Source of the DNA: Phenylobacterium sp. RIFCSPHIGHO2_01_FULL_69_31
GTDB taxonomy: Bacteria; Pseudomonadota; Alphaproteobacteria; Caulobacterales; Caulobacteraceae
Assembly (NCBI RefSeq): GCF_001824475.1
Contig: NZ_MHXN01000031.1
Coordinates: 101,372 to 165,371, forward strand
Direction: 5' to 3'
DNA length: 64,000 bases
The position numbers and the translations under genes were made by a program. Shown here one piece after another: positions 1 to 9,576 of the stretch. The notes beneath the pieces were generated by a model, which worked only from the letters and a program-made list of their open reading frames with translations, searched no databases and had not been told where the DNA came from. The first letter of the stretch is position 1. Each line of letters begins with the position of its first letter.

Positions 1-108
1 GGGTTCCTGATGGTTTCGGCCAGCCCGCTCACCCGCTCGTCGCACCACGCCGGCGAGGACTTCGCCCGCCTGCAGGAGGCGCGGCGGGCGAAAGAGGCGG
101 CCGCCTAG
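1..108 (+). CDS. lipA: Lipoyl synthase, C-terminal end (partial)
   Basis: The window opens inside a reading frame whose last 35 residues begin [20 protein letters not shown] and end in an alanine-rich tail before TAG. The [18 protein letters not shown] stretch is the characteristic C-terminus of the radical-SAM enzyme LipA, which inserts two sulfurs into octanoyl groups to make lipoate. The catalytic CxxxCxxC cluster lies outside the window, so only the identity of the tail is supported. The next gene starts one base after the stop, consistent with the usual alphaproteobacterial lipA-ratA/coq10 pair. Confidence 0.85.
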   Translation, partial: GFLMVSASPLTRSSHHAGEDFARLQEARRAKEAAA

Positions 109-109
109 C

Positions 110-553
110 TTGCACCACCACGTCTCACGGCTGCTGCCCTATACGCCGGACCAGCTGTTCGCCCTGGTGGGCGACGTCGACCGCTATCCCGAATTCGTGC
201 CCTGGATCAGCTCGATGCGGACCTGGAACGCGCGCGACCTGGGCGAGGGCGCCAACAGCCTGGATGCCGAGGCGGGCGTCGGGTTCTCGTTCCTCAAGGA
301 GCGGTTCGCTACGCGCGTGCGGCGCGACAGTGTCGAGCGCCGGATCGACGTCAGCCTGCTGTCCGGACCCTTCCGGCGGCTGACGAATACCTGGCGGTTC
401 CTGGAGGACGAGGCCGGGACCCGGATCGAGTTCGACATCGACTTCCAGTTCAAGTCGCGCCTGTTGGAGGGCCTGCTGACGGCCAACTTCCATCACGCGG
501 TGGAGCGGCTCATGGGCTGTTTCGAGGACCGGGCGAAGGCGCTTTACGGCTGA
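110..553 (+). CDS. RatA/Coq10-like START-domain protein
   Basis: This 147-aa protein begins at a TTG one base after the lipA stop. It has the polyketide cyclase/START-like fold of the RatA/Coq10 family: an N-terminal SRLLPYTPDQLFALVGDVD segment, the YPEFVPW motif near residues 26-32, a middle beta-rich part (LLSGPFRRLTNTWRF), and a C-terminal helix (LLTANFHHAVERLMGCFEDRA). In Alphaproteobacteria this family follows lipA and is usually considered a coenzyme-Q-binding chaperone; the RatA ribosome-association toxin activity of the E. coli relative should not be assumed. Its last 44 bases overlap the convergent permease gene. Confidence 0.8.
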   Translation: MHHHVSRLLPYTPDQLFALVGDVDRYPEFVPWISSMRTWNARDLGEGANSLDAEAGVGFSFLKERFATRVRRDSVERRIDVSLLSGPFRRLTNTWRFLEDEAGTRIEFDIDFQFKSRLLEGLLTANFHHAVERLMGCFEDRAKALYG

Positions 554-1757
554 AGACCCAGAGCACCAGGCCGGCAACGAGCACAACCAGGAGCGCCGGC
601 AGCTCCTTCGTCGCCCCCAGCAGCAGCACGCCGGTGAACAGCGCCGCGGTGAACAGGGCGATAGGCCCCCGGTACGGCAGGGAGAACCGGGGCTCGGGCG
701 CGTCGGCGCGCCGCGACATGCGCCACAGGGAAATGCAGCACAGGATGTAGCCGGTCAGGCGCGCCGCGGTGGCGATCGTGAGGGCGGTGAGCAGGTCACT
801 GGCCATCGCGAACCCGAAGCCCAGGATGCTGGAGATCACGATCGCCACGTGCGGCGTGCGCCATCGGGGATGGACGTGGCCCAGCCAGCGCGGGAGCTGA
901 TCCTGCTCGGACAGCGCCAGCAGCATGCGCGGCATGGAAATCGTGATGACCAGGATCGTGCCGACGATGACGGCGAGAGCCCCGGCTGAGACGGCTATGG
1001 CTCCGGCGTCGCCGAAAAGCTGCCGGCCCACCTCGGCGAGCGGCCGGTCGTTCGCCGCCGGGCTGTCCAGGACGCCCACGCAAACCAGCAGGACCGCGGC
1101 GTAGGCGAAGGTGACCGCGGCGACCCCTCCGATCAGCGCGGCGGGCACGTCCCGCTGCGGGTCACGCGCCTCGCCGGCCACGACCGAGCCGCGCTCGAAG
1201 CCGGAATAGGCGAAGAGGTAGATCAGCAGCGCCTGGGCGAACGGGACGGCGGTGGGCAGGGACGTATCGATCGCCAGCCGGTCCGCCTGGACGAACCCGA
1301 CGCCGGCCGCGGCGAAGGCGAGGACGAAACCCAACTTGAGTACGATCAGGACATTGCTGGCCCGTGCGGACTGGCGGATCCCCACCAGGACGATGCTGGT
1401 CAGGATCACGCCCAGTAAGCCGATGGTCAGATAGCGCGGCGCGCCCGACTCCAGCGCCGGGACGAAGCCGGCGAGATAGGTGACGAACAGCGCCGACAGC
1501 GTGGCGACCGACATCGCCTGGCTGAACCACATCAGCCAGCCGACCGCGAAGGCAGGCAGGGCGGGTAGGGCCGCCCGGGCGTAGAGATAGGGCCCGCCCG
1601 TGCCGGAGAACCGGCTTGAAAGGTCGGCGAAGCAGAGGATCAGCGGTGTAAGGGCCAGCGCCGCGGCGGCCAGGACCACGAAACTCCAGCCGCCGGCGAG
1701 GGCATAGACCTTCGCCGGGGCGGCCAGCATTCCGGCCCCGATCATGGCGTTCAGCAC
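510..1757 (-). CDS. APC-family amino acid permease
   Basis: At least 415 aa of a multi-spanning inner-membrane protein. The start LNAMIGAGMLAAPAKVYALAGG is the first transmembrane helix of the amino acid-polyamine-organocation superfamily, with the GAG-type unwound substrate-binding segment, and about a dozen hydrophobic helices follow. The annotated GTG at 1757 is the first ATG/GTG/TTG in frame, but homology-like sequence (HLVRALRRRDLTGIV) continues upstream in frame to a CTG at 1814 that overlaps the cinA stop. The true start may therefore be that CTG. It follows the pncC/cinA gene closely on the same strand. The substrate cannot be deduced. The 3' end overlaps the convergent START-protein gene. 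Confidence 0.8.
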   Translation of the reverse strand: MLNAMIGAGMLAAPAKVYALAGGWSFVVLAAAALALTPLILCFADLSSRFSGTGGPYLYARAALPALPAFAVGWLMWFSQAMSVATLSALFVTYLAGFVPALESGAPRYLTIGLLGVILTSIVLVGIRQSARASNVLIVLKLGFVLAFAAAGVGFVQADRLAIDTSLPTAVPFAQALLIYLFAYSGFERGSVVAGEARDPQRDVPAALIGGVAAVTFAYAAVLLVCVGVLDSPAANDRPLAEVGRQLFGDAGAIAVSAGALAVIVGTILVITISMPRMLLALSEQDQLPRWLGHVHPRWRTPHVAIVISSILGFGFAMASDLLTALTIATAARLTGYILCCISLWRMSRRADAPEPRFSLPYRGPIALFTAALFTGVLLLGATKELPALLVVLVAGLVLWVFSRKAPSPGPRNSP

Positions 1758-1810
1758 GATGCCCGTGAGGTCGCGGCGGCGCAGGGCGCGGACGAGGTGC
1801 GGCGCTTCGC

Positions 1811-2302
1811 TCAGGTGAGCCGGTCCCGCATCATCTGGAGCGCCGCTTGAACGGCGGCGAGTTGGACCCCTTCGCGGGTGTCCTGCTCGAAGAAGTGTTC
1901 TTCATGCACGAGCCGCTGGTTGGTCCGGGCGGTGGCGATATGGACCGTCCCTACGGGCTTCAGAGGTGTGCCGCCGCCTGGGCCCGCAACCCCGGTAATG
2001 GCCACGGCGAGGTGGGCGTTAGACGCCTCCAAGGCGCCTTCAGCCATCATTCGCGCCACGGGCTCCGACACGGCGCCGAGGTCGGCGATCAGGTCGCCGG
2101 GCACGCCCAGCAGCTCCTGCTTGGCGCGGTTGGAATAGGTGACGAAGCCGCGCTCGAACACGTCGGACGATCCCGCGATCGAGCAGATGGCGCCGGCCAC
2201 CAGGCCGCCGGTGCAGCTTTCGGCGGTGACGATGCGCAGGGATCGTTCCCGCGCCTCGTCGATCAGGAGGCGCGCCAGGGTCACGATCTCCAGGTTGAAC
2301 AT
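1811..2302 (-). CDS. pncC: Nicotinamide-nucleotide amidase, CinA C-terminal type
   Basis: This 163-aa protein is the stand-alone CinA C-terminal domain. The motif VTAESCTGGLVAGAICSIAGSS (around residues 22-43) and the later VSEPVARMMAEGA and AVAITGVAGPGGGTPLKPVGTVH segments are diagnostic. The enzyme hydrolyses NMN to nicotinate mononucleotide in pyridine-nucleotide salvage and acts in the cytosol. I chose the ATG giving MFNLEIVTLARLL because it matches the family's usual length of about 160-165 aa. A longer frame extends upstream but is low in similarity and would cover the divergent promoter. It is divergently arranged with the SpeE-like gene and probably co-transcribed with the permease. 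Confidence 0.88.
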   Translation of the reverse strand: MFNLEIVTLARLLIDEARERSLRIVTAESCTGGLVAGAICSIAGSSDVFERGFVTYSNRAKQELLGVPGDLIADLGAVSEPVARMMAEGALEASNAHLAVAITGVAGPGGGTPLKPVGTVHIATARTNQRLVHEEHFFEQDTREGVQLAAVQAALQMMRDRLT

Positions 2303-2375
2303 CAGCTTGAAGGTCCCTCTACTCCGGGCGAACTGAGCATTGCCCGCCCCCATCGACAAGGCGATTCGAGACCCA

Positions 2376-4661
2376 ATGACCACGCTTGCCGACGGGGCCC
2401 AGGCCCGCACCGCGCCGCCGGCGCTCTTCGCCATCACCGTCTTCACCAGCGCGGCGCTGGTGTTCCTGGTGCAGCCGATGGTGGCCAAGCTGGTCCTGCC
2501 GCTGCTGGGCGGAAGCCCGTCGGTCTGGAACACCTCGATGGCGTTCTTCCAGCTCGCGCTGCTGGCCGGCTACTTCTACGCCCACCTATTGCAGCGAATT
2601 CCCTCGGTGCGCGGCCAGGCGATCGCCCACATCGCGGCGCTGCTCGTGGCGGCGGTGGCCCTGCCCCTGCGGGTGAACGAACTAGTGGGGCCGCCATCGT
2701 CCGACCATCCGAACCTGTGGCTGCTGGCCGTCCTGACGCTCTCCATCGGCGCGCCGTTTGCGATCCTGTCGGCGACCGCCCCACTCGTGCAGGCATGGCA
2801 TGCGCGAACCATCGGCGCAGCCGAGGGCAAGGAGCCTTACGTCCTCTACGCCGCCAGCAACCTCGGCAGCCTGATCGCGCTCCTGGCCTATCCCATCGTG
2901 GTGGAGCCGCTGACGTCACTGGCCGAGCAGCGCTATGGCTGGAGCGCAGGGTACGGGCTCTTCGTCCTGATCATCGGCGCCCTGGCGCTCGCCGTCATGC
3001 GCGTCCGCTCGGCGGCTGTCGTACGGGTGGAAGCGACGGCGCCGGCGCCTTCCTGGGCCAGGCGGGCAGGGTGGGTGGCGCTGGCGGCCATTCCGTCCAG
3101 CCTGATGCTGGGGGTGACGACGCACATCACCACCGACGTGGCCTCGGCGCCCTTCCTTTGGGTGGCGCCGCTGGCCCTGTACCTGGTGACCTTCATCATC
3201 GCCTTCCAGGAGCGGCCGGCCATCCCGCCGGCGCTGACGCTGACCCTGCAGGCGGCGGCGGCGGCGGCCTGCGTCGCCTTGCTGCCGTTCAAGGCCACGA
3301 ACCTGCCGCTTCAGCTCTTCGTCCACCTGGCGGCGTTCTTCCTCACCGCCCTGATGTGTCACCAGCGGCTGGTGGCCCACCGGCCGGACCCGGCGCACCT
3401 GACCGAGTTCTACCTCTGCCTGTCGCTCGGCGGCGTCGTTGGCGGGGCATTCAACGCCTTCGTCGCCCCGGTGATCTTCAACGACGTGTGGGAGTACCCC
3501 ATCGTGCTGGCGCTCTCGTGCCTCGCGCGGCCGTGGGGCGACCTCAACCGCATTCCCCGCTGGAGCTGGGCGATGCTGATCGTGGGGGTCGGCGCGGCCA
3601 TCGCCACGCCCATCGCCGTGACCTTCGCGGGCGGCCGGATGACCACAGAATCCGTCGTCGGCGCCTTCGATCAGTCCGAGCTGTTCGACATGGGCATGAA
3701 GACGCTGCTGGTCCTGGCCATGCTGGCGGCGTTCATGGTGCGGCGACACGCCCTGCTGTTCTTCGCTGTCCTGGCCGTGCTGACTTATGCGGCGGAGGCG
3801 GCGGCCGACCGGACCGACACGCGGCAGAGCTGGCGCAGCTTCTTCGGCGTGCTGAAGCTGTCGCAGACCTATGTGCCCAGCATCGGGCAGGTGAAGATGC
3901 TGGCCCACGGCACGACCCTACACGGCGCCCAGGCGCAGGACCCCCGCTATCGTTGCCGGCCGATGGTCTACTACACGCCGAACACCCCGATCGGTCAGGT
4001 GTTCGTGGCCAAGCAGAAGGCTTCGCCGGCCTTGCGGATCGGGGCGGTCGGCCTCGGCACGGGGTCGGTCGCCGGCTACGTGCGGGCCACCGACCACCTC
4101 AGCTTCTACGAGATCGACCCGCTGGTGGTGCGGATCGCGAGCGATCCGGTGAACTTCAGCTATACTACCCTGTGCGCCAAGAGCCTGGTCGACTACGTGA
4201 TCGGCGACGCACGCCTCACGGTGGCCAAGGAGCCGCCGGGCAGTTTCGACATCCTGCTGATCGACGCCTTCTCCTCCGACGCCGTGCCGGCCCACCTGCT
4301 CACCGTGGAGGCGGTGCGCGGCTACCTCACCAAGCTGAAGCCGGACGGCATCCTGATCCTGCACCTGTCGAACCGAAACCTGGACCTGATGCACCCCGCC
4401 CAGGCCGTGGCCCGCGCCGCCGGGGGCTGGTCGCTGGCCCAGAACTATGTCGCGCCCGAGCAGGACCCAGACGGCACTTGGGAATCGTCGGAGGACGCCG
4501 TGATCATCGCCAAGAACAAGGCGGCGCTGGACGCCTTCATGGCCTCCGGCAAGTGGCGCTGGGGCGATCCCTTCAAGGCCAAGCCCTGGACCGACGACTA
4601 CACCAACCTCGCCGGTTCGCTGTACGCCCACCTCAAGAGCCGGTGGACGTGGCTGCCGTGA
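2376..4661 (+). CDS. Membrane-fused spermidine synthase-like protein
   Basis: About 761 aa in two parts. The first ~490 residues carry many transmembrane helices of the fused MFS/spermidine-synthase type (for example FLVQPMVAKLVLPLLGGSPSVWNTSMAFFQ). The last ~240 residues are a polyamine-synthase-like Rossmann domain with the SAM-binding IGAVGLGTGSVAGY segment, an FYEIDPLVVRIA acidic motif and FDILLIDAFSSDAVP. Such fusions are common in bacteria and their substrate is rarely known, so true spermidine synthesis is not claimed. I prefer the ATG at 2376 (MTTLADG); a TTG at 2340 in frame is possible. The stop is one base from the convergent ispDF stop. Confidence 0.78.
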   Translation: MTTLADGAQARTAPPALFAITVFTSAALVFLVQPMVAKLVLPLLGGSPSVWNTSMAFFQLALLAGYFYAHLLQRIPSVRGQAIAHIAALLVAAVALPLRVNELVGPPSSDHPNLWLLAVLTLSIGAPFAILSATAPLVQAWHARTIGAAEGKEPYVLYAASNLGSLIALLAYPIVVEPLTSLAEQRYGWSAGYGLFVLIIGALALAVMRVRSAAVVRVEATAPAPSWARRAGWVALAAIPSSLMLGVTTHITTDVASAPFLWVAPLALYLVTFIIAFQERPAIPPALTLTLQAAAAAACVALLPFKATNLPLQLFVHLAAFFLTALMCHQRLVAHRPDPAHLTEFYLCLSLGGVVGGAFNAFVAPVIFNDVWEYPIVLALSCLARPWGDLNRIPRWSWAMLIVGVGAAIATPIAVTFAGGRMTTESVVGAFDQSELFDMGMKTLLVLAMLAAFMVRRHALLFFAVLAVLTYAAEAAADRTDTRQSWRSFFGVLKLSQTYVPSIGQVKMLAHGTTLHGAQAQDPRYRCRPMVYYTPNTPIGQVFVAKQKASPALRIGAVGLGTGSVAGYVRATDHLSFYEIDPLVVRIASDPVNFSYTTLCAKSLVDYVIGDARLTVAKEPPGSFDILLIDAFSSDAVPAHLLTVEAVRGYLTKLKPDGILILHLSNRNLDLMHPAQAVARAAGGWSLAQNYVAPEQDPDGTWESSEDAVIIAKNKAALDAFMASGKWRWGDPFKAKPWTDDYTNLAGSLYAHLKSRWTWLP

Positions 4662-4662
4662 G

Positions 4663-5820
4663 CTAGAGCGGGGTCTCGACCGCCACGACGGCCTGCGCCA
4701 TCAGGCCTTCTTCGCGGCCGGTGAAGCCCATCCCCTCCGTCGTCGTCGCCTTGACGCTGACGCGGTCGATGGGAAGGCCCAGAAGCTCGGCGATCCGGGC
4801 CCGCATGGCGTCCCGGTGCGGCCGGATCTTGGGCCGCTCGCAGACGAGGGTCAGGTCCGCATTCAGGATCCGGCCGCCGAGGGCCGCCACCCGGCTCACC
4901 GCGTGCAGCAGGAAGCGGTCGGAGGAAGCTCCCTTCCACTGGGGATCCGATGGCGGGAAGTGCTCGCCGATGTCGCCGTCGGCGATGGCGCCCAGCACCG
5001 CGTCGGTCAGGGCGTGCAGGGCGCAGTCCGCGTCGGAGTGGCCCACGAGGCCCAGGTCGTGCTGGATGCGGATGCCGCCGAGCCAGACCACATCGCCCGG
5101 CCCGAACCGGTGCGCGTCGATCCCCTGGCCCATGCGCACGATCCGCCGCCCGGCGCAGAGTTGCTCGGCCAGCATGAAGTCTTCCGGGTAGGTCAGCTTC
5201 ATCAGCATCGGGTCGCCCGGGACCATGGCGACGTGGCCGCCGGCGCGCTCCATCACCGAGGCATCGTCCGTTGGCTCCTCGCCCGCCGGCCAGCGGCGGT
5301 AGGCGGCCTTGAGCTTGCCAAACCGGAAGGCCTGCGGCGTCTGGGCCCGCCACAGGCCGTCGCGGGAGACCGTCTCGTCGACGAGGCCGTCGCCGCGCTT
5401 CAGGGTGTCGGGGACGGGCAGGGTGGGGATGGCGCCGTCGGCCAGGTCCAGCGCGGCCAGCAGTCGATCCACATGGCTGCGACCGACAAACGGTCGGGCG
5501 GCGTCGTGTATCAATACAGGCTGAGCCGATTTCGCCGTGAGGGCCGCAAGGCCGGCCTGGACGGATTCGGCGCGGGTCTTGCCGCCCGTCACCGCCTTCC
5601 AGCCTTCGAGGCCGGCGAGGGCGACTTCGGCCTGCGACAACCGGTCGCGCGCGACCACGACCACGACCTCGGCGGCGCCGGCGGCCAGCAGGCCTTCGAC
5701 AGACCAGCGCACGATCGGCCGTCCGCCCAGTTCGCGCCAGGCCTTCGGCTCGCCCGGCCCAGCCCGCAGCCCTTCACCGGCCGCCACGATCACCGCGGAG
5801 AAACTCATACAGGCGCTCAT
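4663..5820 (-). CDS. ispDF: Bifunctional IspD/IspF enzyme of the MEP isoprenoid pathway
   Basis: This 385-aa fusion catalyses two steps of the non-mevalonate isoprenoid pathway. Residues ~5-225 are the IspD cytidylyltransferase (AVIVAAGEGLRAGPGEPKAW nucleotide loop, VLIHDAARPFV, TDDASVMERAG). Residues ~228-385 are IspF, 2-C-methyl-D-erythritol 2,4-cyclodiphosphate synthase (GQGIDAHRFGPGD with the zinc-binding D-x-H, HSDADCALHALTDAVLGA, and KATTTEGMGFTGREEG). Fused ispDF is typical of Alphaproteobacteria. Translation may start at either ATG (MSACMSF). It is divergent from dusB across an 87-bp gap, the standard neighbourhood upstream of ntrBC. Confidence 0.95.
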   Translation of the reverse strand: MSACMSFSAVIVAAGEGLRAGPGEPKAWRELGGRPIVRWSVEGLLAAGAAEVVVVVARDRLSQAEVALAGLEGWKAVTGGKTRAESVQAGLAALTAKSAQPVLIHDAARPFVGRSHVDRLLAALDLADGAIPTLPVPDTLKRGDGLVDETVSRDGLWRAQTPQAFRFGKLKAAYRRWPAGEEPTDDASVMERAGGHVAMVPGDPMLMKLTYPEDFMLAEQLCAGRRIVRMGQGIDAHRFGPGDVVWLGGIRIQHDLGLVGHSDADCALHALTDAVLGAIADGDIGEHFPPSDPQWKGASSDRFLLHAVSRVAALGGRILNADLTLVCERPKIRPHRDAMRARIAELLGLPIDRVSVKATTTEGMGFTGREEGLMAQAVVAVETPL

Positions 5821-5907
5821 ACGAAACTGGCGGGGCGTGTCCAGCTTTCCGGCTTTACGTTAGCGGTGACATCTGCCTAAAAAGATAGCGATGGGCCTGT
5901 CTATAAA

Positions 5908-6915
5908 ATGAGCAGCGTACTCGACATCGGCGGGGTGAAGGTCGGCGGCCGCGTCTGGATCGCGCCGATGACCGGCGTCTCGGACCTGCCGTTCCGCCGC
6001 GCCGCCAGCCGGCTGGGCGCGGCCTATGTGGCGACCGAGATGGTCGCCTGCGCCGAATTCTCCAAGGGCCGTCCCGACGTGGTGCGCCGCGCGGCGGTGG
6101 GCGAAGGCTTGCCGCTGATGGTGGTGCAGTTGGTGGGCCGCGATCCGGTCGCCATGGCCGAGGGCGCGCGGCTGGCCGCCGCGGCGGGCGCCGAGATCAT
6201 CGACCTTAACTTCGGTTGTCCGGCGCGCGAGGTCACCGGCGGCCACGGCGGCTCGGCCCTGATGCGCGAGCCCGATCTGGCCGCCGAGCTGATGACCGCC
6301 GCCGTCGAGGCCGTGGATGTCCCGGTGACGGTGAAGATGCGGCTGGGCTGGGACAACGATTGCCGCAATGCGCCGGACCTGGCCGCCCGCGCCGAGGCGC
6401 TCGGGGTGAAGGCTGTGACGGTCCACGGGCGCACTCGCTGCCAGTTCTACAAGGGCGCCGCCGACTGGGCCGCCATCCGGCCGGTGAAGGACGCGGTCTC
6501 GATCCCGGTCATCGCCAACGGGGACATCGTCGATGGGCGCAGCGCCCGCGCCGCCCTGGACGCCAGCGGCGCCGACGCCGTGATGGTCGGGCGCGGGGTC
6601 TACGGCAAGCCGTGGATCGCCGCCCAACTGGAGGCGGAGCTGGATGGCCGGCCCTTCGAGGAGCCGGCCGCGGAAGAGCGCCTCGCCATCGCGATCTCGC
6701 ACCTGCGCGAGAGCCTTGCATTCTATGGCGAACGCCTGGGCCTGCGGATCTTCCGCAAGCACCTGGCCGCCTACATCGAAAACGCCCCCTGGCCCGCCGA
6801 CGCGCAGGCCCGGAGAGAAGCGCGCGCGGCCCTGTGCCGTCTGGAGGACGCCCGATCGGTCGAGAGGGGGCTGCAAGCCCTCTGGGGACCTCCAGATCAC
6901 AGGCTCGCCGCATGA
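5908..6915 (+). CDS. dusB: tRNA-dihydrouridine synthase B
   Basis: This 335-aa FMN-dependent TIM-barrel enzyme reduces specific uridines in tRNA. Diagnostic segments are [14 protein letters not shown] (residues ~19-32), [31 protein letters not shown] with the catalytic Cys near residue 104, [24 protein letters not shown] and IPVIANGDI...[16 protein letters not shown]. It starts at ATG 5908, preceded directly by an AT-rich TCTATAAA without a good Shine-Dalgarno. Its stop overlaps the ntrB start (ATGA), so it heads the nitrogen-regulation operon, an arrangement found across Alphaproteobacteria. Confidence 0.95.
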   Translation: MSSVLDIGGVKVGGRVWIAPMTGVSDLPFRRAASRLGAAYVATEMVACAEFSKGRPDVVRRAAVGEGLPLMVVQLVGRDPVAMAEGARLAAAAGAEIIDLNFGCPAREVTGGHGGSALMREPDLAAELMTAAVEAVDVPVTVKMRLGWDNDCRNAPDLAARAEALGVKAVTVHGRTRCQFYKGAADWAAIRPVKDAVSIPVIANGDIVDGRSARAALDASGADAVMVGRGVYGKPWIAAQLEAELDGRPFEEPAAEERLAIAISHLRESLAFYGERLGLRIFRKHLAAYIENAPWPADAQARREARAALCRLEDARSVERGLQALWGPPDHRLAA

Positions 6916-8027
6916 GTGGGAAGACGAAGTTCCAGGACAAGAGCGTGGGCATGGACGCCTTGAAGGCCGCGGCCTTCGAGCTCAGTCCGGATCCGTCGCT
7001 GGTGGTCGACGCCGACGGCGCCCTTGTGGCCGTGAATGAGGCCGCAGAGTCGCTGTTCGGGCAGGGGCTGGGCCTGCTGGCCCGAGGCCGGTTCCGCGCC
7101 GCCCTGCCGCCCGGCTCCGCCCTGGTCTCGCTGCTGAACCGGGCCATCGAGGAGGACGCCCGGGTCCGCGAGCGGGGCGTCCACATCAGCCTGTTCGGCC
7201 TGCCGCCGTTCGAGGCCGACGGCGCGGCCGCGCCACTGGGCGACGGCTCGGTCCTGCTGACGCTCACGGTGAAGAACGGCCTGGGCAACGAGCGCAGCGC
7301 CCACGAGGCCGCGGGCCTGCGCTCCCTGGTCGGCCTGGGCCGCATGCTGGCGCACGAGATCAAGAACCCGCTCGCCGGCATCCGCGGCGCCGCACAGTTG
7401 CTGAAGTCGGGCGCCAAGGCCGAGGACGCCCCGCTGGCCCAGCTCATCGTCGACGAGACCGACCGGGTGCGGCGGCTGGTGGACCGGATGGAGGCCTTCT
7501 CCGACGACGCCCTACCCACCCTGACGCCGATCAACATCCACCAGATCCTCGACCGCGTGCGGGCGCTGGCCACGAACGGCTTCGCCGAGGGCCTGGGCCT
7601 GAAGGAGAGTTACGACCCGTCGCTGCCGCCGGTGCCGGGCGACGAGGACCAACTGATCCAGATCTTCCTGAACCTGGTGAAGAACGCCGCCGAGGCCGCC
7701 CATGCGCGCGGCGACGGCCGCGGCGAAGTGTCGATCCACACCGCCTATCGCCACGGGGTCCGGGTGCGGTCGGCCAAGGGGCAGGCGCTGCGTGGCGCGC
7801 CGCTGGAGGTCCGCGTCGTCGACAACGGCCCCGGCGTGCCCGAGCACATCCGCGAGAGCCTCTTCCAGCCCTTCGTCACCTCGAAGAACAACGGCGCGGG
7901 CCTCGGCCTGGCGCTGGTCGCCAAGCTGGTCGCCGGTCACGGCGGCCTGATCGATTTCGAGTCCGAGCCCGGCCGCACCGTCTTCCGCGTGTTGCTGCCG
8001 ATCGCGGCGCATGAGGACGCCATCTAG
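6912..8027 (+). CDS. ntrB: Nitrogen regulation sensor kinase NtrB (GlnL)
   Basis: This 371-aa cytosolic histidine kinase has an N-terminal PAS domain ([29 protein letters not shown], ~22-50), a HisKA dimerisation helix with [22 protein letters not shown] (phosphoacceptor H148) and a HATPase domain (N box [16 protein letters not shown]1 [11 protein letters not shown]2 [13 protein letters not shown]). It normally phosphorylates or dephosphorylates NtrC in response to PII. I chose the ATG overlapping the dusB stop; an open frame continues upstream inside dusB but is not coding. The stop is immediately followed by the ntrC ATG, showing translational coupling. Confidence 0.95.
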   Translation: MSGKTKFQDKSVGMDALKAAAFELSPDPSLVVDADGALVAVNEAAESLFGQGLGLLARGRFRAALPPGSALVSLLNRAIEEDARVRERGVHISLFGLPPFEADGAAAPLGDGSVLLTLTVKNGLGNERSAHEAAGLRSLVGLGRMLAHEIKNPLAGIRGAAQLLKSGAKAEDAPLAQLIVDETDRVRRLVDRMEAFSDDALPTLTPINIHQILDRVRALATNGFAEGLGLKESYDPSLPPVPGDEDQLIQIFLNLVKNAAEAAHARGDGRGEVSIHTAYRHGVRVRSAKGQALRGAPLEVRVVDNGPGVPEHIRESLFQPFVTSKNNGAGLGLALVAKLVAGHGGLIDFESEPGRTVFRVLLPIAAHEDAI

Positions 8028-9449
<1,422 letters not shown>

Positions 9450-9576
9450 CTCGCGGCGCCCGGCGGCGCCCAGGACACTTAATACGCGACGGCCGGTCCT
9501 CGGCCACAACCGCTGCCGTGCAACGCGGCAACATAGCTGTTGATTTTGGAGCACAGCTCCCTAGGCTCCGGGCGCA

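Noticed and set aside
1847..4666. Very long open frame (939 codons) in another frame across cinA and the SpeE-like gene
   Set aside because: Composition is Arg/Gly/Ala/Pro-rich with no motifs, while the overlapping frames encode clear families; an artefact of high GC.
6216..6911. Upstream extension of the ntrB frame
   Set aside because: It overlaps dusB entirely and has no PAS or kinase-like sequence; the ATG at 6912 is coupled to the dusB stop.
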